From Sporosarcina limicola (GTDB taxonomy: Bacteria; Bacillota; Bacilli; Bacillales_A; Planococcaceae): a stretch of 64,000 nt of DNA. The notes beneath the pieces were generated by a model. It saw nothing but the letters and a program-made list of their open reading frames with translations. It made no database searches and was not told the DNA's origin. The position numbers were made by a program, and so were the translations under genes. The first letter of the stretch is position 1; every line of letters starts with the position of its first letter. The DNA is taken from contig NZ_JADBEL010000005.1 of NCBI RefSeq assembly GCF_014873855.1, positions 1 through 64,000 on the forward strand, given 5' to 3'. Positions 52,027 through 61,531 of this stretch are shown here, piece by piece.

Positions 52027-53595
52027 ATGAGAATTTATACTATTTTAATAAGTATGATGATACTACTAACTGGGGTACTAACAGGATGCAATTCTACTAA
52101 TTCTACTGAAGAAATGGACGAGCTTTCCTTACCTCAACCAGAAAAGAAAGTTATTGTCGAAACAGAAGTCATTAAACAAGGGGACTTATATTCGGAAAAG
52201 AGGCTATCGGGTCAAGTAATTTCAATTGAAGAATCAGACGTATACGCAAATATTGGTGGTAGAGTTACGAAAATGGTCTTTAAAGAAGGACAGGTTGTGG
52301 AAAAAGGACAGGTAATTGCACAGCTTGATTCAGAAGAGCAGGAAACAGCGATTAATCAAGCGAACGATGCAGTAGATCAAGCACAGATTCCGATTGATCA
52401 AGCAATACAGCAACTACAAAATGCGGAAACCGGAAAATTACAAGCAACTAAACGTCATGAACAAGTAAAATTAGCATTTGCAAGACTTGAAGAAAAATAC
52501 AGTAAGTCGCAGAAGCTTCAAGTTGAAAGTATAGAGGATACGCCCCAAAAAATTGATTTAGCAGAATTGAAAAGTCAATGGGACAGTGCGATTAAAAACG
52601 TTGAAAAGTCAACAAGGCTTTATGAGAAAGAGATTATTCCTCGAAAAGAAGTAGAGCAGGCACAATCACAAGAAGAAAGTGCAAGAAGAACCTATGAAAA
52701 AGGCTTACTGACTGCAAAGGAAGCCTTGCTCACTGCAAAAGAATCCTCCAAAGAGATAGAGGGCACAATAGAAAACGATAAAATCAGTTTAATGATTTCC
52801 GAAATGGAGCTTAAACAATCTGATGCGGCAATCGAGCAGGCAAAAATAACGCTCGCACAGGCAAAACACGCTGCCCAGCAGGTTAGTAAGACTGCCGCGA
52901 AAGCAAAAAGTAAGCTTAGTGAATCAGTCATTCGTGCACCTTTCACAGGTGTTGTGAAAAAAATACATATACGCGAAGGTGGCTACATAGCGCAGCAAGC
53001 TCCAATTGTAACTATGTTTAATCATCAGAAACTAAAAGTTGTTGCTTCTGTTTATCCTTCACAGAAAAAAGATTTTTCTAAAGGACAAAAATTACAAATA
53101 CTAGATGTAAATGGTGAAGTGAATGATGAAGGAGAAATCGTACATATTTCTCCTTATGTAGATGAGAAGGGTTTCTTTCAAATCGAGGCTTCTATAAAAG
53201 GAAATCAAACAAACTTTATTGTCGGAGAATACAGGGAACTGCTAGTAGAAACAATTGCAGATAAGAATCAATTATTAATACCGACAAAAGCAATTACGGA
53301 AAACGACGGAGATGCATTTATTTATGTAATAAAAGATTCTAAAGCTGTTTATAAGGAAGTAGAAGTATTACAAATGCAAGCGGAATGGACTTCTGTGAAA
53401 GTGAATAGTAAACCAGGGGAAGAAGTTGCTGTTAAAGGTATGGTGTTACTTTCAGATGGTTTGGATGTGCAAGTTCTTGGTAAAAACAAGCCTGTAGAAA
53501 AAGAACTAAAAAAAGAAAAAGAACCGGTCGCCTCGCCAAGCGAGAAAGACGGAAAGGTCGCCTCGCCAAGCGAGAAAGACGGTGAGTCGAAATGA
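52027..53595 (+). CDS. RND efflux adaptor lipoprotein (HlyD/AcrA type)
   Basis: Membrane-fusion protein of 522 residues. Residues 1-20 are a lipoprotein signal ending in the lipobox LTGC (LLTGVLTGCN), so it is anchored by lipid outside the cell membrane. A barrel/lipoyl part (VYANIGGRVTKMVFKEGQVVEKG) is followed by a long alpha-hairpin (about 100-300) and the returning lipoyl half (VIRAPFTGVVKKIHIREG). The C-terminus ends in a Lys/Glu-rich tail with a tandem repeat (SPSEKDG twice). It is in an operon with the pump and a TolC-like protein; its stop overlaps the pump's start (ATGA). Confidence 0.92.
   Translation: MRIYTILISMMILLTGVLTGCNSTNSTEEMDELSLPQPEKKVIVETEVIKQGDLYSEKRLSGQVISIEESDVYANIGGRVTKMVFKEGQVVEKGQVIAQLDSEEQETAINQANDAVDQAQIPIDQAIQQLQNAETGKLQATKRHEQVKLAFARLEEKYSKSQKLQVESIEDTPQKIDLAELKSQWDSAIKNVEKSTRLYEKEIIPRKEVEQAQSQEESARRTYEKGLLTAKEALLTAKESSKEIEGTIENDKISLMISEMELKQSDAAIEQAKITLAQAKHAAQQVSKTAAKAKSKLSESVIRAPFTGVVKKIHIREGGYIAQQAPIVTMFNHQKLKVVASVYPSQKKDFSKGQKLQILDVNGEVNDEGEIVHISPYVDEKGFFQIEASIKGNQTNFIVGEYRELLVETIADKNQLLIPTKAITENDGDAFIYVIKDSKAVYKEVEVLQMQAEWTSVKVNSKPGEEVAVKGMVLLSDGLDVQVLGKNKPVEKELKKEKEPVASPSEKDGKVASPSEKDGESK
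53526..53583 (+). repeat. 30-bp tandem repeat in the adaptor gene 3' end
   Basis: GTCGCCTCGCCAAGCGAGAA followed by AGACGG occurs twice with a 30-base period, encoding two VASPSEKDG units. It contains the palindrome CTCGCCAAGCGAG and is GC-richer than the rest of the gene. Confidence 0.85.
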
Positions 53596-56500
53596 TTACT
53601 TGGGCAGTAAAGCATTCAGTCGCCGTAACTTTGCTACTACTAGGAATAGTGGTAGCAGGGGTGCTCTGTATCCAAAAGTTTAATGTGGAATTGATGCCTC
53701 AAATTAAAGATCCAATGGCATATATCAATTCAAGCTATCCAAATGCATCTGCTAAAGAGGTCGACAAAACGATTACGGAACCACTGGAGCGAATGCTTAA
53801 AGAAGATGGAGATGTTAAAAAGGTATCTTCCTACTCGTCCAAAGAATCTTCCGGTATTAACATCTCGTTTAAATCGAATGTAGATATTGATAAGAAAATT
53901 CTAGATCTTCAAAAGAAGATTTCTGAAAGTAAAAGCACGATGCCAGCAGGTGTACAAAACATAGAAATCTCTTCGATTAGTCAACAGATGGGTGCATCTC
54001 CGATTCTGGGATTCTCGATTTTAGGAGCAAAGGGAGACGAAGCGTTTCTTAAGAATATAGAAAAAGAGATAGCCAAAATAGAAGGTGTGGCAAAGGTCAA
54101 TTTACTGGGAAGCAAAGTAAGAGAAATGCAAATTCAATTGGACTCACAAAAGCTCGCAAATAATAAATTAACGATTACGGATGTATTGAATGCATTCAAA
54201 AAAGATCCAATGCAAACGATTGGCAACATAAAAAAAGGAGAAAATAATTTACAAATCATTGTGCCAGAGGAACAATATACAGTAAATAATATTGAACAAA
54301 CAATGATCACAACGGCGGAGGGTTTTATTGTCTCCATTCAGGACATTGCGGAAATAAAAATTTTGAGCGATGAAGAAAAACGCCAATATACAATTAATGA
54401 CAAGCCTGTTGTCGGATTCTCTGTTTTAAAGGATTCTAATGCTAATATCGTAAAAGTTACGGATGCAGTTGTTGAAAAAATAGATGCGTTAAAAGGAACG
54501 TTACCAAAAGGAATTGACATTGAAATTGGGGAAAACTCAGGTATCTTTGTTAAGGAATCGATTGAGCAAGTTACGAATAACTTAATTCTTGGTGGATTTT
54601 TAGCTAGTGCGGTTTTATTTTTCTTTTTCAAAAATATTCGCATACTAGCGATTATAACTCTATCCATTCCAATTTCGGTTATAACGGCATTAATTGTTCT
54701 CTATTTTTCAGGGCAAACGCTAAATGTGCTTTCTTTAGCAGGACTAGCACTTGGGGTCGGCATGATGGTGGATAGTTCGATTGTCATTCTTGAAAATATT
54801 ATTAAATACAAACAAAAAGGGATATCGATATATGAAGCTGTAAAGCAGGGAAGCAAAGAACTACGCCCAGCGGTTATTGCATCTACATTAACGACGATCA
54901 TTGTTTTTTCACCAATATTTTTTATTGATGATATGATGATTAAAAGTATCTTCTTACCCTTTTCTCTTGCCGTAATATTTACGTTAATAGCTTCTCTCAT
55001 AGCGGCATTAACCATTGTTCCTATGCTATCTTATAAATGGCTTGGGAATGAAAAAGTAGTCATAAAGAAAAATGCCAAGTGGCTTAGAATGCTTATCTTC
55101 CATTATCAAAGAGTATTGAAGTGGTCGCTAAAAAAACGTTGGCTCACTGTTATTGTTACGCTAGCCTTAAGCTTTGGAAGCTTGTTTTTGATTCCTATAA
55201 TCGGCTTTGAGGCAAAGCAAGTGGAGGATGATGGAAGACTTTACATTAGTGCTTATGTAATGGAAAAGCAATCCAAAGATGAGCTAATGGCACTAGTTAA
55301 GCAAATAGACGATGCAGTGATGCCTTTTGAAAAAATAATTAATGTGAAAGAGAAGTCTATTGAAGAAGATTATATCTTCTTGGCGATTCAATTAGTGAAG
55401 AAGAGTGAGCGTAAAGAAACATTAAAAGAGATTGTTGCACAAATAAAAAAATCATTAACACCTTCGCAAACAATCGATATGTCTGTTAATGGAGAACCCC
55501 TTAGAGTTTTCGATATGCCTTGGGAGGATAGAATACAAGTCAATTTAGTAGGGACGGATTATGTTGTTTTAACGGCATTAACGGAACAGGTTACGCTCTT
55601 TATGGAAAATACACCTGGGATTGGTAAAATAAACGCACCAAATGTAAGTGGAGAACCACAATTAAAACTGGTTGTAAATAAACCTTTAGCCGCAAAATAT
55701 GGGTTGGATCGAGAACAAATTGTAACACAAATGCAAGAGGCGGTAATGAAAAATGAGGTGACGCGCTTTACCGAAAATGAGGTTGAGTATCAAGTCTATT
55801 TGAAATACTCAGACCAACAAACGGATACTGTTGATTTTTGGCAAAACATGAATTTGAAAACAGCTACCGGTGCAACCATTCCGTTGTTCGCCATAGCGTC
55901 TTTTGAACCCACGAGAGGTCCAATATCAATAGAACGCGAAGATTACAAACAAAAAATAACGATTAGTGCAGTTGTTGCTGATGTTGAGAGAATGGGCGAA
56001 ATAACGGATGAATTCAATCAAATGCTGGAAGAAATACCGTTCCCTCCGGATCACGAATATAAATTATTTGATGATTTCGGTGCTGAAGAAAAAGAGATTG
56101 TTAATAAGCTCATACTAGCAATAGTAGCGGCTGTTGTTCTCGTATATTCAGTTATGGCAATCCAATTTAACTCTTATATTCAACCCATTATTATCATGCT
56201 AGCTATTCCACCAACATTCATTGGCATAACTATGGGACTTTTACTCACTGGACAACCCTTTTCCCCCATTGCATCTATCGGGGTCATTATTTTGGCAGGA
56301 ATCGTCGTAAATAATTCTATTATATTAGTTGATTATATTAACCAGCACAAGGAAGAGAACTGGAATCGAACAAAGGTAATTATAGCAGCAGGAAAAGAAC
56401 GTCTTCGTCCGATTTTGATGACAACGTTGACAACTGTATTGGGGATGATTCCTTTGGCAATTGGATTTGGTGACGGAGCAAGTATGCAACAGCCAATAGG

Positions 56501-56672
56501 AATTGTAACTATTTTCGGCTTAACTGTATCTACATTGTTTACGCTGATTTTTATACCAGTTGTCTATACTCTATTTGATGACTGTTCAAACTTTATAAAA
56601 CAATTTCCAAAAAAGATCCGTAAAAAAGCTAATTTATTTTCTAAGAATAAAATAGATGTCGAAAAAACATAA
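53592..56672 (+). CDS. RND superfamily efflux pump (HAE1/SwrC-like)
   Basis: Proton-driven inner-membrane pump of 1026 residues with 12 TM helices and two large outside loops (about 35-330 and 550-850). The N-terminal AVKHSVAVTLLLLGIVV, the TM4 proton-relay segment GVGMMVDSSIVILEN and the late VIILAGIVVNNSIILVDYIN are family hallmarks. B. subtilis SwrC (surfactin self-resistance) is the best-known Gram-positive example. It sits between its adaptor gene and a TolC-like gene. The substrate is not predictable. Confidence 0.94.
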   Translation: MITWAVKHSVAVTLLLLGIVVAGVLCIQKFNVELMPQIKDPMAYINSSYPNASAKEVDKTITEPLERMLKEDGDVKKVSSYSSKESSGINISFKSNVDIDKKILDLQKKISESKSTMPAGVQNIEISSISQQMGASPILGFSILGAKGDEAFLKNIEKEIAKIEGVAKVNLLGSKVREMQIQLDSQKLANNKLTITDVLNAFKKDPMQTIGNIKKGENNLQIIVPEEQYTVNNIEQTMITTAEGFIVSIQDIAEIKILSDEEKRQYTINDKPVVGFSVLKDSNANIVKVTDAVVEKIDALKGTLPKGIDIEIGENSGIFVKESIEQVTNNLILGGFLASAVLFFFFKNIRILAIITLSIPISVITALIVLYFSGQTLNVLSLAGLALGVGMMVDSSIVILENIIKYKQKGISIYEAVKQGSKELRPAVIASTLTTIIVFSPIFFIDDMMIKSIFLPFSLAVIFTLIASLIAALTIVPMLSYKWLGNEKVVIKKNAKWLRMLIFHYQRVLKWSLKKRWLTVIVTLALSFGSLFLIPIIGFEAKQVEDDGRLYISAYVMEKQSKDELMALVKQIDDAVMPFEKIINVKEKSIEEDYIFLAIQLVKKSERKETLKEIVAQIKKSLTPSQTIDMSVNGEPLRVFDMPWEDRIQVNLVGTDYVVLTALTEQVTLFMENTPGIGKINAPNVSGEPQLKLVVNKPLAAKYGLDREQIVTQMQEAVMKNEVTRFTENEVEYQVYLKYSDQQTDTVDFWQNMNLKTATGATIPLFAIASFEPTRGPISIEREDYKQKITISAVVADVERMGEITDEFNQMLEEIPFPPDHEYKLFDDFGAEEKEIVNKLILAIVAAVVLVYSVMAIQFNSYIQPIIIMLAIPPTFIGITMGLLLTGQPFSPIASIGVIILAGIVVNNSIILVDYINQHKEENWNRTKVIIAAGKERLRPILMTTLTTVLGMIPLAIGFGDGASMQQPIGIVTIFGLTVSTLFTLIFIPVVYTLFDDCSNFIKQFPKKIRKKANLFSKNKIDVEKT

Positions 56673-56693
56673 TTGAGAAGGAGAGATGTTAAG

Positions 56694-58142
56694 ATGCGTA
56701 AAAGTCTAATTGTCATTACCTGTCTTGTCACTTTGCTACCTTATTCAAAGGTATCGGCAAAGGGAAAAACAGAGCAATCATTATCAGAAGTAGTAAATAG
56801 CGTAATCAATCAAAGTTTAGATGCAAAATCGCTTATAATGGATAAGGAAATCTCACTATCCGGGGCTGCCTATAGGTATCAAGAAGGGTTTAGCGGATTG
56901 AAAGCAATTAACATTGAAATTCAAAATTTAACGAAAAGGTCCACATTGTTGGGTGTCGAATCCGAAGCTAACCAACTAGTGTATGGCTATTATAAAGATG
57001 GCCAATCGATTAAATTACAAGAGGATAACTTGAAAGTTACCGAAAAAGAATATCGAAATATTCAAGAAAAATACAATGAAGGACTTTCCGCCAAAGGAGA
57101 TGTTCTTCGAGCGAAAAAAGGGTTAAGAGAAGCGGAGTTAGCAGTGAAATCAGCAAAATTAAAACTGGACGAAACGACTTTGCAACTAAACCAAAAAATA
57201 GGGAAAGAACTTAACGCAGAGCATAAAATACAAATTTTATCTGAATTTAGTTTGCTGAGTTCAACTGAATATGATGCTGAAATAATGGCAAAAGAGATGA
57301 AAGACAAACATCCTTCAATTGTTCTAATACGAAAGAAATTACAGGAATACAAAAATATTTTAAACAGAATTGACTCTCTTCCTAATTTGGATGAAGCAAA
57401 ATACGTAAAACAACTAAATGGTTTTGAACAACAAATTTCAAATTTAACGAACAAAATGGATGATGCAAAAACTATAGCAAAAGAGGAAGAGTTAGATAAG
57501 TCGAAGAGTGGAGAAGAAAAAATAGAAATAGAAGCAGTTCATAAGAAGGTTTCTCAAGAATATAATAAGGCGCGAGATGAAGGATCCCTTTCGAAAGTTG
57601 AAGAAGAAAATTACTTGAAGAATATAAGTAGTTTTGAAAAGAAAATTAAAAATTTAACAGACAAAATGGATGAAGCGGATTCCGAAATACAAGAGGCAGT
57701 GGCAGCGCTAGGTTTATGGCAGAACGAGAGAGTAGAAGTAGAAACAGCCCATGAAGCGGTTTTAAAAGAATATAATAAATCGCTTGAAGAACAAAGAAAA
57801 GCTAAGCTGGAGCTCAAAGAGTATTATGCGAACGAAATTCAAAAAACGGAGATTGAACTCGTGAAACAAGAAAGAAGGTTAACTAGTAAAGTCACTCAGT
57901 TTGCTACTCAATTTGAAGTTTTACGCGGTCAGATAAAATTAGCGGAAGAAAAAGTAGAGGAAATCAATACCTTATATGATCAGCAAAAGGAATTGTATGA
58001 CTTTGGAGAAATTATTTTCTTGGACGTACAAAAATCACAACAGTCAGGACTTGCTGATCAGATGGAGTTAGCTAATTATCAACTCGATTATCAAATTTTA
58101 AAAGAAGAATTCATCTTATTTAAAAACGGCTATATAATGTAG
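56694..58142 (+). CDS. TolC-like exported coiled-coil protein of the RND operon
   Basis: A 482-residue protein with a signal peptide (residues 1-23, SLIVITCLVTLLPYSKVSA) followed by long alpha-helical hairpins. The early YKDGQSIKLQEDNLKVTEKEY and the late EEINTLYDQQKELYDFGE-type segments resemble TolC/outer-membrane-efflux family repeats. Residues 237-306 and 307-376 are a tandem duplication with an exact 70-residue period (for example NLTNKMDDA/NLTDKMDEA and VSQEYNK/VLKEYNK). AAGGAGAG lies about 9 bases before the ATG. As there is no outer membrane, it may guide substrate through the wall; this is inference. Confidence 0.8.
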   Translation: MRKSLIVITCLVTLLPYSKVSAKGKTEQSLSEVVNSVINQSLDAKSLIMDKEISLSGAAYRYQEGFSGLKAINIEIQNLTKRSTLLGVESEANQLVYGYYKDGQSIKLQEDNLKVTEKEYRNIQEKYNEGLSAKGDVLRAKKGLREAELAVKSAKLKLDETTLQLNQKIGKELNAEHKIQILSEFSLLSSTEYDAEIMAKEMKDKHPSIVLIRKKLQEYKNILNRIDSLPNLDEAKYVKQLNGFEQQISNLTNKMDDAKTIAKEEELDKSKSGEEKIEIEAVHKKVSQEYNKARDEGSLSKVEEENYLKNISSFEKKIKNLTDKMDEADSEIQEAVAALGLWQNERVEVETAHEAVLKEYNKSLEEQRKAKLELKEYYANEIQKTEIELVKQERRLTSKVTQFATQFEVLRGQIKLAEEKVEEINTLYDQQKELYDFGEIIFLDVQKSQQSGLADQMELANYQLDYQILKEEFILFKNGYIM

Positions 58143-58209
58143 GATTTTAATTTTTACTAAGTTACTTTAGCGTATTAACTGATGCTATGAAATGCGTTTA
58201 CTATTGTTT

Positions 58210-58260
58210 TGGTGGAGGGCTGTCTCTTAGTCGATTTTCCGACGATGAGGTAGCCCTTTA
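58210..58260 (+). terminator. Possible terminator after the RND operon
   Basis: AGGGCT(G)TCTC and GAG(GT)AGCCCT pair across a loop with CGA/TCG; followed by TTTACC. The T-run is weak. Confidence 0.5.
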
Positions 58261-58292
58261 CCTATGTACAAAAAATAGTTCAAGGATACCTA

Positions 58293-58351
58293 TTGTGTTT
58301 AATTGAAAGTATGTTATTATAAAAATACTTGTTAATGCATAAACATTCAAT
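58293..58351 (+). promoter_or_regulatory. argG promoter with ARG-box-like operator
   Basis: TTGTGT (58293-58298), a 16-base spacer and TATTAT (58315-58320). The sequence AATGCATAAACATTCAAT (58334-58351) matches the ArgR/AhrC box consensus CATGAATAAAAATTCAAG at 14 of 18 bases. It would place argG under arginine repression. Confidence 0.6.
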
Positions 58352-58376
58352 CGTGTGCTGAAAGGGGATTTTTATT

Positions 58377-59585
58377 ATGACGAAGAAAAAAGTAGTATTG
58401 GCTTATTCAGGAGGACTAGATACATCGGTAGCAGTGCAGTGGTTGACAGACCAAGGATATGCGGTTATCGCTTGTTGTTTGGATGTCGGCGAAGGCAAAG
58501 ATCTGAAGTTCATCCAAGAAAAAGCGTTGCAGGTTGGTGCCGTAAACAGTTATGTTATTGATGCGAAAGAAGAATTTGCCCAGGAGTATGCTTTATTGGC
58601 CCTTCAAGCGAGAACCTATTATGAAGATAAATACCCCCTTGTTTCAGCATTATCGCGTCCGCTCATTTCAAAAAAATTGGTTGAAGTAGCCCATAAAGAA
58701 AATGCAACAGCCGTTGCGCATGGTTGCACAGGAAAAGGGAACGATCAAGTACGTTTCGAAGTGGCCATCAAGGCCCTTGACCCAACATTGGAAGTTATCG
58801 CACCTGTCCGTGAGTGGAGCTGGTCGCGTGAAGAGGAAATAGAATATGCGAGAGAGAAAAATATTCCGATTCCAATCGTTTTGGACAGTCCATATTCAAT
58901 TGACCAGAATCTCTGGGGACGAAGCAACGAGTGTGGAATTTTGGAAGATCCATGGGCAGCGCCTCCAGAAGATGCATTTGGCCTGACTATTGCAATCGAG
59001 GATGCGCCAGATACGCCGGAAATCATTGAAATTGACTTCGAAAAAGGGGTTCCTATTAGTATTAGTGGAGAAAAGTATCCACTTAGTGAACTGATCTTGA
59101 AGTTGAATGAACTCGCTGGAAAACATGGCGTTGGAAGAATCGACCATGTAGAAAATCGACTTGTTGGCATTAAGTCGCGTGAAGTATATGAATGTCCAGG
59201 GGCTGTTACCTTATTGAAAGCTCATAAGGAACTGGAAGACATTACCCTTGTCAAAGAGCTCGCTCATTTTAAGCCGTTCATTTCCAAGAAATTGAGTGAA
59301 CTGATTTATGACGGGCTATGGTTCTCGCCGCTTAAAGATGCGCTAGAAGCTTTCATTAAGGAAACGCAACAGTATGTTAACGGAACGGTCCGTGTAAAAT
59401 TATTCAAAGGGCATGCTATTGTAGAGGGACGTAAATCGACAAATTCACTTTATGATGAAAAACTTGCGACATATACATCCGATGATGAATTCGATCAATC
59501 GGCAGCTGTCGGTTTCATTAAACTATGGGGCTTGCCGACAGAAGTGCATAGCATGGTCAATAACAAACAGGCAGTGAAGAATTGA
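58377..59585 (+). CDS. argG: Argininosuccinate synthase
   Basis: Joins citrulline and aspartate with ATP to form argininosuccinate. The 402 residues have the N-type ATP pyrophosphatase loop [27 protein letters not shown] and [21 protein letters not shown] lies about 8 bases before the ATG. The gene usually precedes argH, but a terminator and an unrelated region follow here, so it is single. Confidence 0.97.
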   Translation: MTKKKVVLAYSGGLDTSVAVQWLTDQGYAVIACCLDVGEGKDLKFIQEKALQVGAVNSYVIDAKEEFAQEYALLALQARTYYEDKYPLVSALSRPLISKKLVEVAHKENATAVAHGCTGKGNDQVRFEVAIKALDPTLEVIAPVREWSWSREEEIEYAREKNIPIPIVLDSPYSIDQNLWGRSNECGILEDPWAAPPEDAFGLTIAIEDAPDTPEIIEIDFEKGVPISISGEKYPLSELILKLNELAGKHGVGRIDHVENRLVGIKSREVYECPGAVTLLKAHKELEDITLVKELAHFKPFISKKLSELIYDGLWFSPLKDALEAFIKETQQYVNGTVRVKLFKGHAIVEGRKSTNSLYDEKLATYTSDDEFDQSAAVGFIKLWGLPTEVHSMVNNKQAVKN

Positions 59586-59599
59586 TAGTTTACTAATCC

Positions 59600-59633
59600 A
59601 AGAACCTTTCACTCATACGGGTGGAAGGTTCTT
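59600..59633 (+). terminator. Terminator after argG
   Basis: AAGAACCTT(T)CAC pairs with GTG(G)AAGGTTCTT around an 8-base loop. Confidence 0.85.
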
Positions 59634-59639
59634 CTGAAT

Positions 59640-59830
59640 TGTATTAGTCGTTATCTTACATTAACGGACTGGCCGACGAAAGTCGCTATGATAGAAGAAG
59701 AGAGTCTACATGTGTGACTTCGTGTCGCAAGACTGTAATACTAGCTTTCTGATTGCCTTGGCAACGTCCTGTACGAATAATTAGTGGGAATAAGAGCCAC
59801 TCTCTGATTGAAGTTTCACTTTGCTAATAA
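59640..59830. other. Gene-free, hairpin-rich intergenic region
   Basis: No open frame. CGAC-GAAA-GTCG, an AGTCT...AGACT stem enclosing GTGAC-TTCGT-GTCGC, TTGCC-TT-GGCAA and AGTGG...CCACT could form a chain of hairpins. Parts (GCTTTCTGATT...GCAACG) loosely resemble the interior of the element at 20377-20616. No clear promoter or terminator was found. Confidence 0.35.
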
Positions 59831-59945
59831 AAAATTAACAATTTAAACTAATTAACAAAGGCGCATTTTTCCTGTAGTATGTAGTAAAATCACAAGTGTG
59901 GCAGAGAGTAGTAGTTCTCAGAGATTTTTAAAGGGGGAAATAAAA

Positions 59946-61520
59946 ATGGAAAATGAAGTAGGCAAGAAAAAGTCACCAAAGTTGATAATTGCTTTAGTTG
60001 TAACAGCATTGGTATTACTCGGTGGAAGTGCATCGGCATTCTTTATTCTCAATAAATCACCGAAAATCGAGTATTTGATGGCAGAAGTGAATACAATCAA
60101 ACAAATAGGTGAACTTTTCGAAGATCGCTATAAAAATGAAATGCAATGGATGGAAACGCAAAAGAAAAAACCAGTCGAATCAACATTCGATCTCTCGGCA
60201 GAATGGAATGACCCAGACATCGACTACGACATGGAGGAAGTCCAAGGTATCATTAATAGTGTTACGCTTTCCATGAGGAATGTATTTGACCCCGTGAAAA
60301 AAGAAACTGAATTTGAAATGGCCGGCGAACTTGGAAGCACAGAAGTCAAATTTGGTAAGGTATTTATAACGCCAGAAAAGCTATTAGTAGCATTGCCTTT
60401 CATGGATGATCTGATTCGATTCGATGATGATGATTTCGGAAGATTGATGAAAGAACAGGATGTGGATTACGAAGGAAACGAAAAACTCGGACTCTCCCAG
60501 CTGTTTGAAGACTCTTTTTCAACGACAGAAGAACTTAATAAACATATCGAAAAAGAATATTTGACGTATTTCTTTAAAGAACTTCCTGAAACAGCGTTTA
60601 CAAGTGTAAAAGAAGACATCGAAGTGTTTGATAAAAAGATTAATGCCAAGAAAATAGCGATGAATCTTTCCGAAAAAGAAGTCAAAACATTGATGAAAAA
60701 TATCTTCAAAAAAGTGAAGGAAGATAAGAAGCTGAAAAAAATGTTGGAAGAACAACTGTCGATAGCTTCATTCGGAAGTGAAATCTCACCAAGTGAATTA
60801 ACGGAACTATTCGAAGTATATGATGAAGGACTTGATGAAGCGATAAAAGGAATAGACTCGTTGTCAATTCCTAACGGTATCCAATCAACGATTTGGCAGC
60901 ATTCAAACAAAATCGTGAAACGTGATTTTGCTATGGAGATTGGCGAATTTGAGGGCGAAGAAGCAACAATTAAAGTCAGCGGAACTCAACTGCTTGAAAA
61001 GAATGAACAAAAGTGGAAGTATACGATTGCAGTCATAGATGCCGACTCAGATGAAGAAGAAGTTGTCAAATTCGTGGGTGATTTAAAATGGAAAGACCAA
61101 AAAGCAGAAGACTCGATTACAATATCCGCGGATAGTGTCAAACTTCTCTATAAAGGAAAAGAAAAATTGGATGGGAAAAAACGTACTTTTACGCGCTCAT
61201 TGAGTCTTGCTGATGGAGATACGTCTCCTAAACTAGTGTGGAGTGGGAGTGCTACACATGAAAGTGATTCGATGAAAGCAAATCACGCATTTACCGTAAC
61301 TGAACAAGGTATGGAAGAAGACATGTATAATCTTAATGTGAAACAACAAGGAAAAGTCGTTAAAAAAGTAGATATGCCAGTTGAATCGGATGATACGGTT
61401 AAGTTGAAAGATATGAATATGACTGAAATTGAAAGTTACATTGAAGATGATCTTGGACCTAAATTCCTAGGATGGTTTATGGAATTGATGGGAGATGTGG
61501 AAAGTGAGATTTACAATTAA
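59946..61520 (+). CDS. Membrane-anchored DUF6583-like protein
   Basis: A 524-residue protein with one N-terminal TM helix (about residues 12-34, LIIALVVTALVLLGGSASAF) and a large, acidic outside domain. It resembles DUF6583-type proteins found beside ABC-2 export genes in Bacillaceae. AAAGGGGG lies about 6 bases before the ATG; the frame extends 16 codons further without a site. The following permease starts a few bases after its stop, so it probably acts with that transporter. Confidence 0.72.
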   Translation: MENEVGKKKSPKLIIALVVTALVLLGGSASAFFILNKSPKIEYLMAEVNTIKQIGELFEDRYKNEMQWMETQKKKPVESTFDLSAEWNDPDIDYDMEEVQGIINSVTLSMRNVFDPVKKETEFEMAGELGSTEVKFGKVFITPEKLLVALPFMDDLIRFDDDDFGRLMKEQDVDYEGNEKLGLSQLFEDSFSTTEELNKHIEKEYLTYFFKELPETAFTSVKEDIEVFDKKINAKKIAMNLSEKEVKTLMKNIFKKVKEDKKLKKMLEEQLSIASFGSEISPSELTELFEVYDEGLDEAIKGIDSLSIPNGIQSTIWQHSNKIVKRDFAMEIGEFEGEEATIKVSGTQLLEKNEQKWKYTIAVIDADSDEEEVVKFVGDLKWKDQKAEDSITISADSVKLLYKGKEKLDGKKRTFTRSLSLADGDTSPKLVWSGSATHESDSMKANHAFTVTEQGMEEDMYNLNVKQQGKVVKKVDMPVESDDTVKLKDMNMTEIESYIEDDLGPKFLGWFMELMGDVESEIYN

Positions 61521-61531
61521 GAAGGTTGGAT

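Noticed and set aside
59757-59770. 14-base antisense match to the 3' end of bacterial 5S rRNA (AGGACGTTGCCAAG)
   Set aside because: The match does not extend into the rest of 5S and no other rRNA sequence is nearby, so chance is more likely.
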